DNA of 64,000 nt from Aestuariivivens sediminicola (GCF_022662015.1 NZ_JAKMCM010000006.1:1-64000); one strand, 5' to 3'; shown: positions 8,649 to 15,613, numbered from the stretch's first letter. Program-made: numbers and translations. Notes: a model not told the origin generated them from the letters alone.

Positions 8649-9521
8649 ATGGATTATCTGGATGTATTTTTAAAAGCTATTAACGGGACCATCAACTGGA
8701 CCTGGAGGTCCATCACCTTCGATGTGCCCTGGTACAACAATTACTTTTGGGGTTTAATCCTGATCTCGGTAGTAGTATGGATCCTGGAGATCGCCTTTCC
8801 ATGGCGAAAGGAGCAGTCCATTTTTAGAAAGGACTTCTGGCTCGATGCCTTTTATATGTTTTTCAATTTCTTCATTTTTGCAATCGTCATCAGTGGCTTC
8901 TATAAGGTTTTTGAGGTCCTGTTTTCCGAAGTCGGGATAACCATGACCTCCCTGTCCTTACTTGATATCTCGCATTGGCCGAAATGGGGTCAATTACTGA
9001 TTTTCTTTGTCTTGCTCGATTTTGTGCAGTGGTTTACCCATGTATTGCTGCACCGCTTTGACCTGCTCTGGCGATTTCACAAGGTACATCATTCCGTCAA
9101 GGAAATGGGTTTTGCAGCCCATCTGCGCTACCACTGGATGGAAAATGTCCTCTACAAGCCCCTCAAGGTGTTTGCCGTTATGGTCTTGGGCGGATTTGTA
9201 CCGGAACAGGCCTTTATTGTTCATTTTACGGCCATAGCGATAGGGCATTTGAACCATGCCAATATCAAGCTGACCTATGGGCCCCTGAAATATATTTTTA
9301 ACAATCCGGTGATGCATCTCTACCATCATGCCTATGCCCTCCCGAAAAACAGGCGTTATGGGGTCAATTTTGGGATTAGCCTGAGCCTGTGGGATTACCT
9401 GTTCAAAACCAATTACATTCCCGAAGCAGGTGGAAAAATTAAATTGGGCTACCATGATGACGAAAAGATGCCACACAGTTTTTTCAAACAGCTCTATTAT
9501 GGATTCAAAAAGGGGGATTGA
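8649..9521 (+). CDS. Sterol desaturase / fatty acid hydroxylase family membrane protein
   Basis: 290 residues with several hydrophobic segments (about 32-50, 75-100, 115-135, 170-195). The di-iron histidine clusters of the superfamily are all present: HX3H in HVLLH, HX2HH in HKVHH and HX2HH in HLYHH. Members are integral membrane oxygenases that hydroxylate or desaturate lipids. The likely substrate is a membrane lipid, fatty acid or carotenoid, but it cannot be chosen from sequence. The 7-bp spacing after the E1 gene suggests one operon, perhaps linking branched-chain fatty acid supply to lipid modification (inference). Confidence 0.88.
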   Translation: MDYLDVFLKAINGTINWTWRSITFDVPWYNNYFWGLILISVVVWILEIAFPWRKEQSIFRKDFWLDAFYMFFNFFIFAIVISGFYKVFEVLFSEVGITMTSLSLLDISHWPKWGQLLIFFVLLDFVQWFTHVLLHRFDLLWRFHKVHHSVKEMGFAAHLRYHWMENVLYKPLKVFAVMVLGGFVPEQAFIVHFTAIAIGHLNHANIKLTYGPLKYIFNNPVMHLYHHAYALPKNRRYGVNFGISLSLWDYLFKTNYIPEAGGKIKLGYHDDEKMPHSFFKQLYYGFKKGD

Positions 9522-9588
9522 CCCGTGTAAAAGAGGATTGGACAGCAGAAGGGATGTTCATATACTTCATGTGTGGATTTAACCATAA

Positions 9589-11043
9589 TTAATTTATGAT
9601 GACTCTCTTGGTGATTTTACCATTTTTTGTAATTACTTGAATAAAATATAGGCCACTTTTAAGATGGGATACATCAACACGTAATTCCTTACCACTCATT
9701 ACAATTTGGCCTAAGGCATTGTGCAGATTAACACATTGTAATTCTGCTCTTTGATTTAACTCAATGTTGAGTTCCTGAGATGTGGGATTTGGATATACCT
9801 TAACCTCGGGTTTAATGTATTCCTGTGTTGATAAAAGTGCACTCAAATCAAAAATTTTAACTTGACCTGAATTTTCCAAATAGGTATCGTTAGATGGGGC
9901 ACCTACGGCAACCGTTCTGCCATCAGAAGATATATTGACGCACGCACCCAAATTACTATTAGGGGATTCACCTGCGATCACGTTCCCGATCTGAGTCCAA
10001 ATTCCAGAAATATTTCTATAGATTCTTACGAGCCCGGCATCAGTACCGTGCGAATCATCACCGGCGGCTCCTATGGCAACTAAAGAACCATCAGAAGATA
10101 AACTAACGCTGCAACCTAATCGATCATCAACTGTATGAGCCTCAATTCTATTTCCCAGTTGAGTCCAAATTCCTGAACTATTTTTATAAATCTGCACATA
10201 GCCCCAGTCATAACTGCTGTCAAAACCTGGCGCACCTATGGCAACTGTGTTTCCATCTCCTGATAGGCTCACACTGTTTCCAAAAAAATCACCTTCATTT
10301 TCTGCATTAATAGTATTCCCGATTGACGTCCAATCGTCTTCTGTCTTTTCATATACAGTTACCATCCCTGAAAAATCTCCCGTAACATTCGATCCGGGTG
10401 CTCCTATAGCCAATTTACTTCCATCATCTGATAAACTGAGACTCCAACCTTTCATATCGAAGTTGCTATCCCCCATGATATCATTGCCAATTTGTGTCCA
10501 TACCCCCTGTATATTTTCATAGATACGTATATGCGAATCAACAAGTCCAATAAGAAGATTGGATGGTGCTCCGATAGCAACCATTCGTCCATCTGCAGAA
10601 AGACTCACACTGTACCCAAAGAAGGTATCCCCAGACTGCCCATCAATACCATTTCCTATCTGGGTCCAATCACCCCCGGTGTATTTAAATATGCGGACAC
10701 GACCAAAATTAGAGCCCAAAAACGCACCCACAGCCATTACACTACCATCAGAAGATAAACTGATAGCATGTCCAAAATACACGGATTCAGATTCACCGTA
10801 AATGGCGTTGCCAATTTGTGACCATATCCCATTTAAGTTTTCATATACCCTTACCATTCCGGTATAATTATTTTTAAAGGGAGCTCCAACAGCGACAAAA
10901 GAACCATCAGAGGATAAGCTTACACACGCTCCCAAATTATCTTCAGCAGCCTCTCCATAAATGTCATTTCCTATTTGGATCTGGGAAAATGAATAAAAAG
11001 CGCACAAGCACATTGTGAAAAGTGTAATAATTAGATTTTTCAT
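9589..11043 (-). CDS. Secreted FG-GAP-like repeat protein with T9SS type A sorting domain
   Basis: 484 residues. A signal peptide (first ~20 residues, ending YSFSQ) is followed by about seven repeats of ~55 residues of the form SLSSDGS-x-VAVGAP ... GxVRIYxN ... GxWTQIGNxIxGE. The repeats look like FG-GAP/integrin-alpha-type beta-propeller blades. The C-terminal ~80 residues are a T9SS domain (VYPNPTSQE, LHNALGQIV, GLYFIQV, KRVIIN). A surface or secreted propeller protein is the likely product, and its ligand is unknown. Codon use looks similar to neighbours apart from an AT-richer third position. Confidence 0.85.
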   Translation of the reverse strand: MKNLIITLFTMCLCAFYSFSQIQIGNDIYGEAAEDNLGACVSLSSDGSFVAVGAPFKNNYTGMVRVYENLNGIWSQIGNAIYGESESVYFGHAISLSSDGSVMAVGAFLGSNFGRVRIFKYTGGDWTQIGNGIDGQSGDTFFGYSVSLSADGRMVAIGAPSNLLIGLVDSHIRIYENIQGVWTQIGNDIMGDSNFDMKGWSLSLSDDGSKLAIGAPGSNVTGDFSGMVTVYEKTEDDWTSIGNTINAENEGDFFGNSVSLSGDGNTVAIGAPGFDSSYDWGYVQIYKNSSGIWTQLGNRIEAHTVDDRLGCSVSLSSDGSLVAIGAAGDDSHGTDAGLVRIYRNISGIWTQIGNVIAGESPNSNLGACVNISSDGRTVAVGAPSNDTYLENSGQVKIFDLSALLSTQEYIKPEVKVYPNPTSQELNIELNQRAELQCVNLHNALGQIVMSGKELRVDVSHLKSGLYFIQVITKNGKITKRVIIN

Positions 11044-11226
11044 AGCTCAATAGTTTAAATGAATACCATCTGTTACTCTATTAAGAGTTCAAGAAAGTAC
11101 AACAACTGAGAGCTATGGTCAATGATATCGATCAGTCGCTAAAATCAGTATAGTAAAGCAGTTAAATAAACAACATACCGGTTATGAGACTCTTAAAGAG
11201 TCACTTTTTATAATTATATTTAAATC

Positions 11227-11628
11227 ATGTTGAGGTATATAATCATCATTTTCCCTGTAGTCCTGTGGCACTGTAAACAGCCCGATCCCTATGCCAACTA
11301 CACCTGGCATGCGCTGGAGGTAACGGCCACGGCCTATAATTCATTGAGCAGCCAAACCGATGGCGATCCGCATATTACGGCCTTTGGTGACAGCCTGGTA
11401 CCGGGTTTGCCTTACATTGCCGTATCACGTGATCTGTTAAAAATGGGATTAAAACACAATACCCCGGTCAAGATTGAAGGCCTGGACCAAATTTATGTGG
11501 TGAAGGATAAAATGCACTCCCGTTGGAAGCATCACATTGATATCTATATGGGACTTGATGTCAAGGCCGCCAGGGCCTGGGGAAGAAAAAAAATATCCAT
11601 AAGCTATGGTGTTCCTGCGGAGGACTGA
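11227..11628 (+). CDS. 3D-domain (MltA/RlpA-like barrel) protein, probable lipoprotein
   Basis: 133 residues. The hydrophobic N-terminus ends in HCKQ (Cys at residue 17), which could be a relaxed lipobox, so an outer-membrane or periplasmic lipoprotein is possible. The core shows the pattern of a 3D (Asp-Asp-Asp) domain: VTATAYNS, a GD-P then TAFGD-LVPG, IAVSRDLL and VKDKMHSRW...IDIYMG near the end, with conserved aspartates. These domains form the small double-psi barrel of peptidoglycan lytic enzymes and related wall proteins. The size fits a stand-alone domain. The enzymatic activity is unproven. Confidence 0.75.
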   Translation: MLRYIIIIFPVVLWHCKQPDPYANYTWHALEVTATAYNSLSSQTDGDPHITAFGDSLVPGLPYIAVSRDLLKMGLKHNTPVKIEGLDQIYVVKDKMHSRWKHHIDIYMGLDVKAARAWGRKKISISYGVPAED

Positions 11629-11721
11629 TCTGATGATGCGCAGTAACCTTTTAAATAACTGATCTCCCGAATGTGGAATAGCTGTAATAACCTCTGAAAA
11701 TCCCAGTGTTTATAAGGCCTA

Positions 11722-11887
11722 AAAAACATGCGCAGGAAATTTATATTTCCTGCGCATGTTTTTATGATTTCTTGCTTATGTTTTGCCTGTTTTCTGCGCA
11801 TGTTTTTTACATTTCCTGCGCATGTTTTTATGATTTCTTGCTTATGTTTTGCCTGTTTTCTGCGCATGTTTTTTACATTTCCTGCGC
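11722..11887. repeat. 66-bp direct repeat built from three 22-bp units, headed by a 19-bp palindrome
   Basis: Copies start at 11745 and 11811 and appear identical, with a partial third from 11877. Each 66-bp unit divides into three degenerate 22-mers sharing TTnCTGCGCATGTTTT or TTCTTGCTTATGTTTT. At the left end 11722-11740 and 11745-11763 form a perfect 19-bp inverted repeat with a TTAT loop; its right arm is the first repeat unit. On the minus strand the repeats sit in a 96-codon frame (11604-11894) giving a basic 22-residue repeat (MRRKQAKHKQEIIK). On the plus strand they give a hydrophobic frame. Neither is convincing as a gene because the copies do not differ. Confidence 0.85.
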
Positions 11888-12070
11888 AAGGCATTTTTAT
11901 GTATTCAGGTAGACCTTTTTGGGCTAGTTCTTGCTTCCTGTTTTTGATGCGCCTTAACTGTTATTCGGCCTGCAGTTCTAATGTTTGTGTCTTTGCTTCC
12001 GTTGCCTGCCGTCCCGCAGGAGGACTATTACTCTGTGGTTGATGGATAGTGTTAATCCATCGGACTGACC

Positions 12071-12099
12071 AAAAACCGATAGCGGTGATGGACGCGGTT
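12071..12099 (-). terminator. Terminator-like hairpin at the end of the micropeptide array
   Basis: Read on the minus strand, just after the stop of the last small ORF at 12108, AACC...GGTT with an inner GCG...CGC stem is followed by five T. The stem has a bulge, so it is a moderate terminator candidate. Its position supports a single minus-strand transcript ending here. Confidence 0.4.
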
Positions 12100-12107
12100 C
12101 TTTAACA

Positions 12108-12239
12108 TTAATGGGCGTAACGCTTGGTGCCTTTCCAAACCCCATCCTGGTTATGCAGTCTCAGCAATTGTCGCGTCTGCAACAGGCAATGCTCAACAAG
12201 CTGATTTCTATGTCTGGATATTTTTATAACTGTGTTCAT
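12108..12239 (-). CDS. Fifth, divergent small ORF of the micropeptide array (43 residues)
   Basis: 43 codons beginning MNTVIKISRHRNQL and ending GVWKGTKRYAH. It is basic (many Arg, Lys and His) with one Cys. The 49-nt spacer before its ATG resembles the 50-nt spacers between the other units, in particular that between the third and second copies: both have CTTT, GAGACC and ATCAAAA in the same order. The end W-x-x-x-K-R-Y recalls the end of the 28-residue peptides (W-N-x-K-R-R-Y). It is therefore probably a diverged member of the same operon. No known family is recognised, and translation is unproven. Confidence 0.45.
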   Translation of the reverse strand: MNTVIKISRHRNQLVEHCLLQTRQLLRLHNQDGVWKGTKRYAH

Positions 12240-12288
12240 TTTAAATGTGTTTTGATCGTTGTGTTTTAGGTCTCAATAAAGACGTTCC

Positions 12289-12375
12289 CTATCTGTAACG
12301 TCTTTTGATGTTCCAGTTGTAACTCTTGGAATTTGGTAAGTTACTTGTCAATTGATTTGTGTTTAAGGTTCTCAT
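12289..12375 (-). CDS. Tandem micropeptide gene, copy 1 (28 residues)
   Basis: 28 codons plus TAG. It starts MRTLNTNQLTSNL and ends YNWNIKRRYR. The peptide has no acidic residue, six Lys/Arg and no Cys or hydrophobic stretch, so it is soluble and cationic. Residue 23 is Ile here, whereas other copies have Ser or Thr. Codons 3 and 16 (ACC, TCC) differ synonymously from the other copies. The family is not recognised. The function could be a nucleic-acid-binding, signalling or antimicrobial peptide, or a leader peptide (inference). Confidence 0.6.
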   Translation of the reverse strand: MRTLNTNQLTSNLPNSKSYNWNIKRRYR

Positions 12376-12425
12376 TGTTTTTCGTTTTTTGATTGTTATG
12401 ATTTAATGTCTGCTAAAAGGGTTAC

Positions 12426-12512
12426 TTATCTGTAACGTCTTTTGCTATTCCAGTTGTAACTCTTAGAATTTGGTAAGTTACTTGTTAATTGATTTGCGTT
12501 TAAAGTTCTCAT
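12426..12512 (-). CDS. Tandem micropeptide gene, copy 2 (28 residues)
   Basis: 28 codons plus TAA. Same peptide as its neighbours except Ala at residue 6 and Ser at residue 23. Its codon 22 is AAT instead of AAC, and its codon 9 is TTA as in copy 3. The spacing to the next ORF is 50 bp, and it has the common A-rich leader before the ATG. Confidence 0.6.
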   Translation of the reverse strand: MRTLNANQLTSNLPNSKSYNWNSKRRYR

Positions 12513-12562
12513 TGTTTTTCGTTTTTTGATGGTTATACTATTTGGTCTCTAAAAGAAATTAC

Positions 12563-12649
12563 CTATCTGTAACGTCTTTTGCTGTTCCAGTTGTAACTCT
12601 TAGAATTTGGTAAGTTACTTGTTAATTGATTTGTGTTTAAAGTTCTCAT
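12563..12649 (-). CDS. Tandem micropeptide gene, copy 3 (28 residues)
   Basis: 28 codons plus TAG, with Thr at residue 6 and Ser at residue 23. The spacer downstream of its stop (towards copy 2) is more diverged than those of copies 2 and 4 and resembles the spacer in front of the 43-residue ORF, while the ORF itself remains conserved. Confidence 0.6.
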   Translation of the reverse strand: MRTLNTNQLTSNLPNSKSYNWNSKRRYR

Positions 12650-12700
12650 TGTTTTTCGTTTTTTGATTGTTATGATTTAATGTCTGCTAAAAAGGGTTAC

Positions 12701-12787
12701 TTATCTGTAACGTCTTTTGGTGTTCCAATTGTAACTCTTAGAATTAGGTAAGTTACTTGTCAATTGATTTGTGTTTAAAGTTCTCAT
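12701..12787 (-). CDS. Tandem micropeptide gene, copy 4, promoter-proximal (28 residues)
   Basis: 28 codons plus TAA. Thr at residues 6 and 23; codons 14 (CCT) and 20 (AAT) differ synonymously from the other copies. Its leader contains a second copy of the A-rich spacer motif (CAATTAAAAAACGAA occurs twice between 12788 and 12830), as if a further unit had been lost. A possible promoter lies ~200 bp upstream. Confidence 0.6.
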   Translation of the reverse strand: MRTLNTNQLTSNLPNSKSYNWNTKRRYR

Positions 12788-12993
12788 TGTTTTTCGTTTT
12801 TTAATTGATTTCTATTCGTTTTTTAATTGTTTTGTACTAGATAGACGACAGGAATATAATTTTGTTACAGTACTATGCATAACATAATAGTAATTTAACA
12901 AATTTTAACAGATTATGGGCGTTTTTGGTCTCAATTAGGGCCAATAAATAGGAGAAGGGTGGGTTTTGGGAATGATTTTTGTTAATTATTCTT

Positions 12994-13001
12994 CAAAATT
13001 A
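12994..13001 (-). promoter_or_regulatory. Candidate -7 promoter element for the micropeptide operon
   Basis: On the minus strand this reads TAATTTTG, a full match to TAnnTTTG. It would give a ~195-nt leader before copy 4. No -33 TTG at the usual distance was found, so the assignment is tentative. The region 12840-13044 is shared with the divergent gene at 13091. Confidence 0.35.
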
Positions 13002-13044
13002 GGATTCTGCAAGGGAGTATATGGATAAAAAAATATCTTTGACT

Positions 13045-13052
13045 TAACTTTG
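13045..13052 (+). promoter_or_regulatory. -7 promoter element of the secreted protein gene at 13091
   Basis: TAACTTTG, a full match to TAnnTTTG, 38 bp before the ATG at 13091. Confidence 0.55.
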
Positions 13053-13090
13053 TAGGCCCATAGGTTTGTAACCTGAACGATTTTAAACAA

Positions 13091-13765
13091 ATGAGATTAA
13101 GTGTTTTAACTTTTATGTTGCTGTGTTTCTCGATGTCCATCCATGCCCAGATTGACACCGAGAAAAAGCTGAAGATTGTTCCGGCCGAGGAAAGCAAAAA
13201 CGATACGGCCCCCAATGTACCTTTGCTTCCATCGAAACCTCAGGATAACAATGTCACCGATTTAGCCCTTCCCGAACTATCCAATAATTTGAATCTTCCG
13301 GAAAAGCAGTTTTCCATGTTTCCGCAGGAGGAATTTAGAAATCCGGGCGAATTATACGTCAAGCGCATCAGTAAGAATATAGAGGATTTGAAATTATCGC
13401 CGGAAGAAATCGAACAGCGCAATGGAAGTACGACCGATGTATATTTCGGAGACTTTAAAAGTAGCGCGGCATTCGTTAATGTGATCTATCGGGATCATGG
13501 GTATACTGACGGCGACGTGATTCAAGTTCTGGTGAACGACGATATCGTACATGCCCGTGTGTATCTGTCGGGCGCATTTAAAGGATTTAAACTTAATTTG
13601 TTACCCGGATTCAACAAAATCGATTTCCTGGCCCTGAATCAGGGTGAATCGGGTCCCAATACAGCCGAGTTTAAGGTGATTGATGATAAAGGCATGGTGG
13701 TTTCCCATAATCAGTGGAACCTTGCCACAGGGGTAAAGGCCACCGTCATCGTTGTTAAGGAATAG
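13091..13765 (+). CDS. Conserved-looking secreted protein of unknown function
   Basis: 224 residues. A signal peptide (first ~19 residues, ending SIHAQ) is followed by a low-complexity, Pro/Asn-rich linker (about 30-90) and a C-terminal beta-rich domain (about 110-224). That domain has the motifs DVYFGDFKSSAAFVNVIYRDHG, DGDVIQVLVNDD and LLPGFNKIDFLALNQGESGPNTAEF, close in style to secreted flavobacterial proteins without a named family. No T9SS sorting domain is visible, so it is probably periplasmic. It is transcribed divergently from the micropeptide array across a shared upstream region and converges on the aldo/keto reductase gene (4-bp gap). I do not assign a function. Confidence 0.8.
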   Translation: MRLSVLTFMLLCFSMSIHAQIDTEKKLKIVPAEESKNDTAPNVPLLPSKPQDNNVTDLALPELSNNLNLPEKQFSMFPQEEFRNPGELYVKRISKNIEDLKLSPEEIEQRNGSTTDVYFGDFKSSAAFVNVIYRDHGYTDGDVIQVLVNDDIVHARVYLSGAFKGFKLNLLPGFNKIDFLALNQGESGPNTAEFKVIDDKGMVVSHNQWNLATGVKATVIVVKE

Positions 13766-13769
13766 GCTG

Positions 13770-14759
13770 TTAATCCAGTATCGCTGCGATACCTTCTAAT
13801 TCTTCCTTGCTGAAGTCCAAATTATCCAAGGCGTTTACATTCTCGCGTAGTTGCTGACTTGAACTCGCGCCAATAAGCACGGATGTTATCTGGGGCTGTC
13901 GCAGGATCCAGGCAATTGCCATTTGAGATAATTTTTGTCCCCTGTTTTGTGCGATGGTATTTAACTGCCTCACTTTTTCAATGGTTTGATTGACCACATC
14001 GGCATTCAGAAAGACTGAGTTACCGCCGGCACGGGAGTCTTTAGGGATGCCATCCAAATAGCGATCGGTAAGCAGACCCTGGGCAAGAGGGGAAAAGGCG
14101 ATACCTCCGACCCCATTGTTTTCCAGGGTATGTAACAGTTCGTCTTCAATCCAGCGGTCGAACATGGAATACCGCACCTGGTTCAATATAAAAGGTACAT
14201 TTAAGCGTTTTAAAATAGTTGCTGCCTTCTGAGTTTCCTCCGGTCCGTAATTTGAAATTCCTGCATAAAGTGCCTTTCCCTGTCGCACAATATCCGCCAG
14301 GGCCCCCATCGATTCTTCCAGAGGGGTGATCGGGTCCGGCCTGTGGTGATAGAACACATCAACATAGTCCAGTCCCATACGCTTCAGGCTCTGGTCCAAA
14401 CTGGAGATCAAATATTTTCTGGAGCCCCATTCCCCATAGGGACCGTCCCACATGAGATACCCGGCCTTGGTGGCTATAAAGAGTTCATCGCGATAGGATT
14501 TAAAATCGGAGCTCAGGATTTTTCCAAAATTTTCTTCGGCCGATCCTGGCGGAGGACCGTAATTATTGGCCAGGTCGAGGTGGGTGATCCCCATGTCGAA
14601 GGCACAGCGTAAGACATCACGCGCATTTTCAAAACTATCGTCGTGTCCGAAGTTATGCCAGAGGCCCAGAGAAATGGCGGGCAACAGCACCCCGCTTTTT
14701 CCTGCTCTCTTATATGTCATCGTCCCATAGCGGCTCTCGGAAGCTAAGTAATCTCGCAT
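13770..14759 (-). CDS. Aldo/keto reductase, YghZ/L-glyceraldehyde-3-phosphate reductase-like
   Basis: 329 residues. The TIM-barrel aldo/keto reductase tetrad is present: Asp in HLDLANNYG with its Tyr, Lys in IATKAGY and His in FYHHRPDP. The stretches GYLMWDGPYGEWGSRKYL and SRAGGNSVFL are typical of the YghZ (GPR) and Kv-beta-like branch. Members use NADPH to reduce aldehydes such as L-glyceraldehyde 3-phosphate or methylglyoxal. A 61-bp... promoter-bearing small membrane protein gene lies just upstream with only a 5-bp gap, so both genes are probably co-transcribed. An in-frame Met at residue 14 could be an alternative start. Confidence 0.88.
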   Translation of the reverse strand: MRDYLASESRYGTMTYKRAGKSGVLLPAISLGLWHNFGHDDSFENARDVLRCAFDMGITHLDLANNYGPPPGSAEENFGKILSSDFKSYRDELFIATKAGYLMWDGPYGEWGSRKYLISSLDQSLKRMGLDYVDVFYHHRPDPITPLEESMGALADIVRQGKALYAGISNYGPEETQKAATILKRLNVPFILNQVRYSMFDRWIEDELLHTLENNGVGGIAFSPLAQGLLTDRYLDGIPKDSRAGGNSVFLNADVVNQTIEKVRQLNTIAQNRGQKLSQMAIAWILRQPQITSVLIGASSSQQLRENVNALDNLDFSKEELEGIAAILD

Positions 14760-14764
14760 ATTCT

Positions 14765-14953
14765 TTATACTTTAAATAAAAACTTAATTGCAACAATAAA
14801 TAAGATAAAGGCAATAAAGGCAATAAGGATCCAGATGCTTCCGGCATAAAACATCCGGTGAAGTTTGAGGTCTTTTTTATAGGTCATCGCAATGACAATG
14901 GCGAAGATGACAAAAAATAAAACTCCAAAAATGATTTGACCTTTACTGAACAT
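14765..14953 (-). CDS. Small two-helix membrane protein of unknown function
   Basis: 62 residues from ATG at 14953 (MFSKGQIIFGVLFFV). Two predicted membrane helices (about 5-22 and 38-58) are separated by a basic loop (TYKKDLKLHRM). A longer frame to 15034 includes the promoter element at 14969-14976, so the short start is chosen. It precedes the aldo/keto reductase by 5 bp. Small proteins of this type are common next to unrelated genes in flavobacteria, and no function can be given. Confidence 0.7.
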   Translation of the reverse strand: MFSKGQIIFGVLFFVIFAIVIAMTYKKDLKLHRMFYAGSIWILIAFIAFILFIVAIKFLFKV

Positions 14954-14968
14954 ATCGCTACTTTTATG

Positions 14969-14976
14969 CAAATTTA
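14969..14976 (-). promoter_or_regulatory. -7 promoter element of the small membrane protein / aldo-keto reductase pair
   Basis: Minus strand TAAATTTG, a full TAnnTTTG match, 15 bp before the ATG at 14953. Confidence 0.55.
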
Positions 14977-15106
14977 ATGAATATATAAGACAGAGTTTCT
15001 TAAAATAGTCATTAAGTATGTTGATCGTAATCATTTATTGAATCCGGGTGGCCTGTTTGCATCATCACTGTGTATAGCGCGACCTTATAATACCTTTTAC
15101 CGCACT

Positions 15107-15493
15107 ATGAAAAAGAATATTGACGCTGTTAAAGCATTTCATACCGCATTTAAAATCGGACATCGGGAGACCCCGAAAGCCGATCTGGGCATTGAAAAAA
15201 ACAAATTGCGCTTTAATTTAATGCGGGAGGAAAATGAAGAATACCTGGAGGCAGCCAATAATGATGATTTAGTGGAGGTGGCCGATGCCCTGGGTGATAT
15301 GTTGTACATCCTATGCGGGACCATCATCGAGCACGGCATGCAATATAAGATAGAGGAGGTCTTTGACGAAATTCAGCGCAGTAATATGAGTAAACTGGGC
15401 GAGGACGGGAAACCCATTTACAGGGCAGATGGTAAGGTCCTGAAAGGCCCCAATTATTTTAAACCCAATATCGGATCCATACTGGATAAGTAA
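15107..15493 (+). CDS. MazG-like nucleoside triphosphate pyrophosphohydrolase family protein
   Basis: 128 residues from ATG at 15107 (MKKNIDAVKAFH); the frame extends upstream to 15038 but without protein-like sequence. The all-alpha NTP-PPase signature is clear: EENEEYLEA (EExxE) followed by EVADALGDMLY (ExxD), four acidic residues that bind Mg. Such enzymes hydrolyse nucleotide triphosphates to the monophosphate and pyrophosphate, or act on phosphoribosyl-ATP. The short C-terminal part (NMSKLGEDGKPIYRADGKV) matches the house-cleaning type seen in phages and Bacteroidota. It stands alone. Confidence 0.85.
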   Translation: MKKNIDAVKAFHTAFKIGHRETPKADLGIEKNKLRFNLMREENEEYLEAANNDDLVEVADALGDMLYILCGTIIEHGMQYKIEEVFDEIQRSNMSKLGEDGKPIYRADGKVLKGPNYFKPNIGSILDK

Positions 15494-15613
15494 TTCACAT
15501 CATTTTTTAGAAGCTGAAACACATTCGGCCAGACCATAAACATTCGCTTGGTCTAGAGCGGCGTTAGTCTGTATAAACAGGTATTTTTCAGTTGGCCGCT
15601 TTGGTAAAGGGTA

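Larger units (their letters stand above)
12240..12830 (-). repeat. Tandem array of four ~137-bp units, each carrying one micro-ORF
   Basis: The marker ATCTGTAACG occurs at 12291, 12428, 12565 and 12703, spaced 137, 137 and 138 bp. Within each unit an 87-bp minus-strand ORF is indel-free between copies and differs almost only at third codon positions. The ~50-bp spacers carry more substitutions and a single-base length difference. Each spacer ends in an A-rich leader (CAAAAAACGAAAAACA just before ATG), the usual context of good Bacteroidota start sites. Each stop codon lies in the loop of a hairpin (AAAAGACGTTAC with GTAACnnTTTT or a variant) followed by T. Confidence 0.9.

Noticed and set aside
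8994-9476. Minus-strand ORF of 160 codons
   Set aside because: Antisense to the sterol desaturase-like gene, whose histidine motifs are intact.
11188-11210. Terminator-like hairpin before the 3D-domain gene (GACTCT-TAA-AGAGTC then T5)
   Set aside because: The stem is only six pairs and lies just upstream of a gene in the same direction with no plus-strand gene before it; it may be chance or a weak leader structure.
11728-12042. Plus-strand ORF of 104 codons over the 66-bp repeats
   Set aside because: It is hydrophobic only because of the repeat sequence, has no promoter or family, and its second half looks random.
12000-12120. Known structured RNA (riboswitch, tmRNA, RNase P RNA, SRP RNA)
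   Set aside because: Several short hairpins are present (for example GATGGAT with ATCCATC) but none of the conserved cores of these RNAs was recognised.
12111-12269. Plus-strand ORF of 52 codons
   Set aside because: It is antisense to the fifth micropeptide ORF, which has a conserved leader and better context.
12285-12830. CRISPR array
   Set aside because: The repeated unit is ~137 bp with the most conserved part in an ORF; there are no short repeats with unique spacers and no cas genes.
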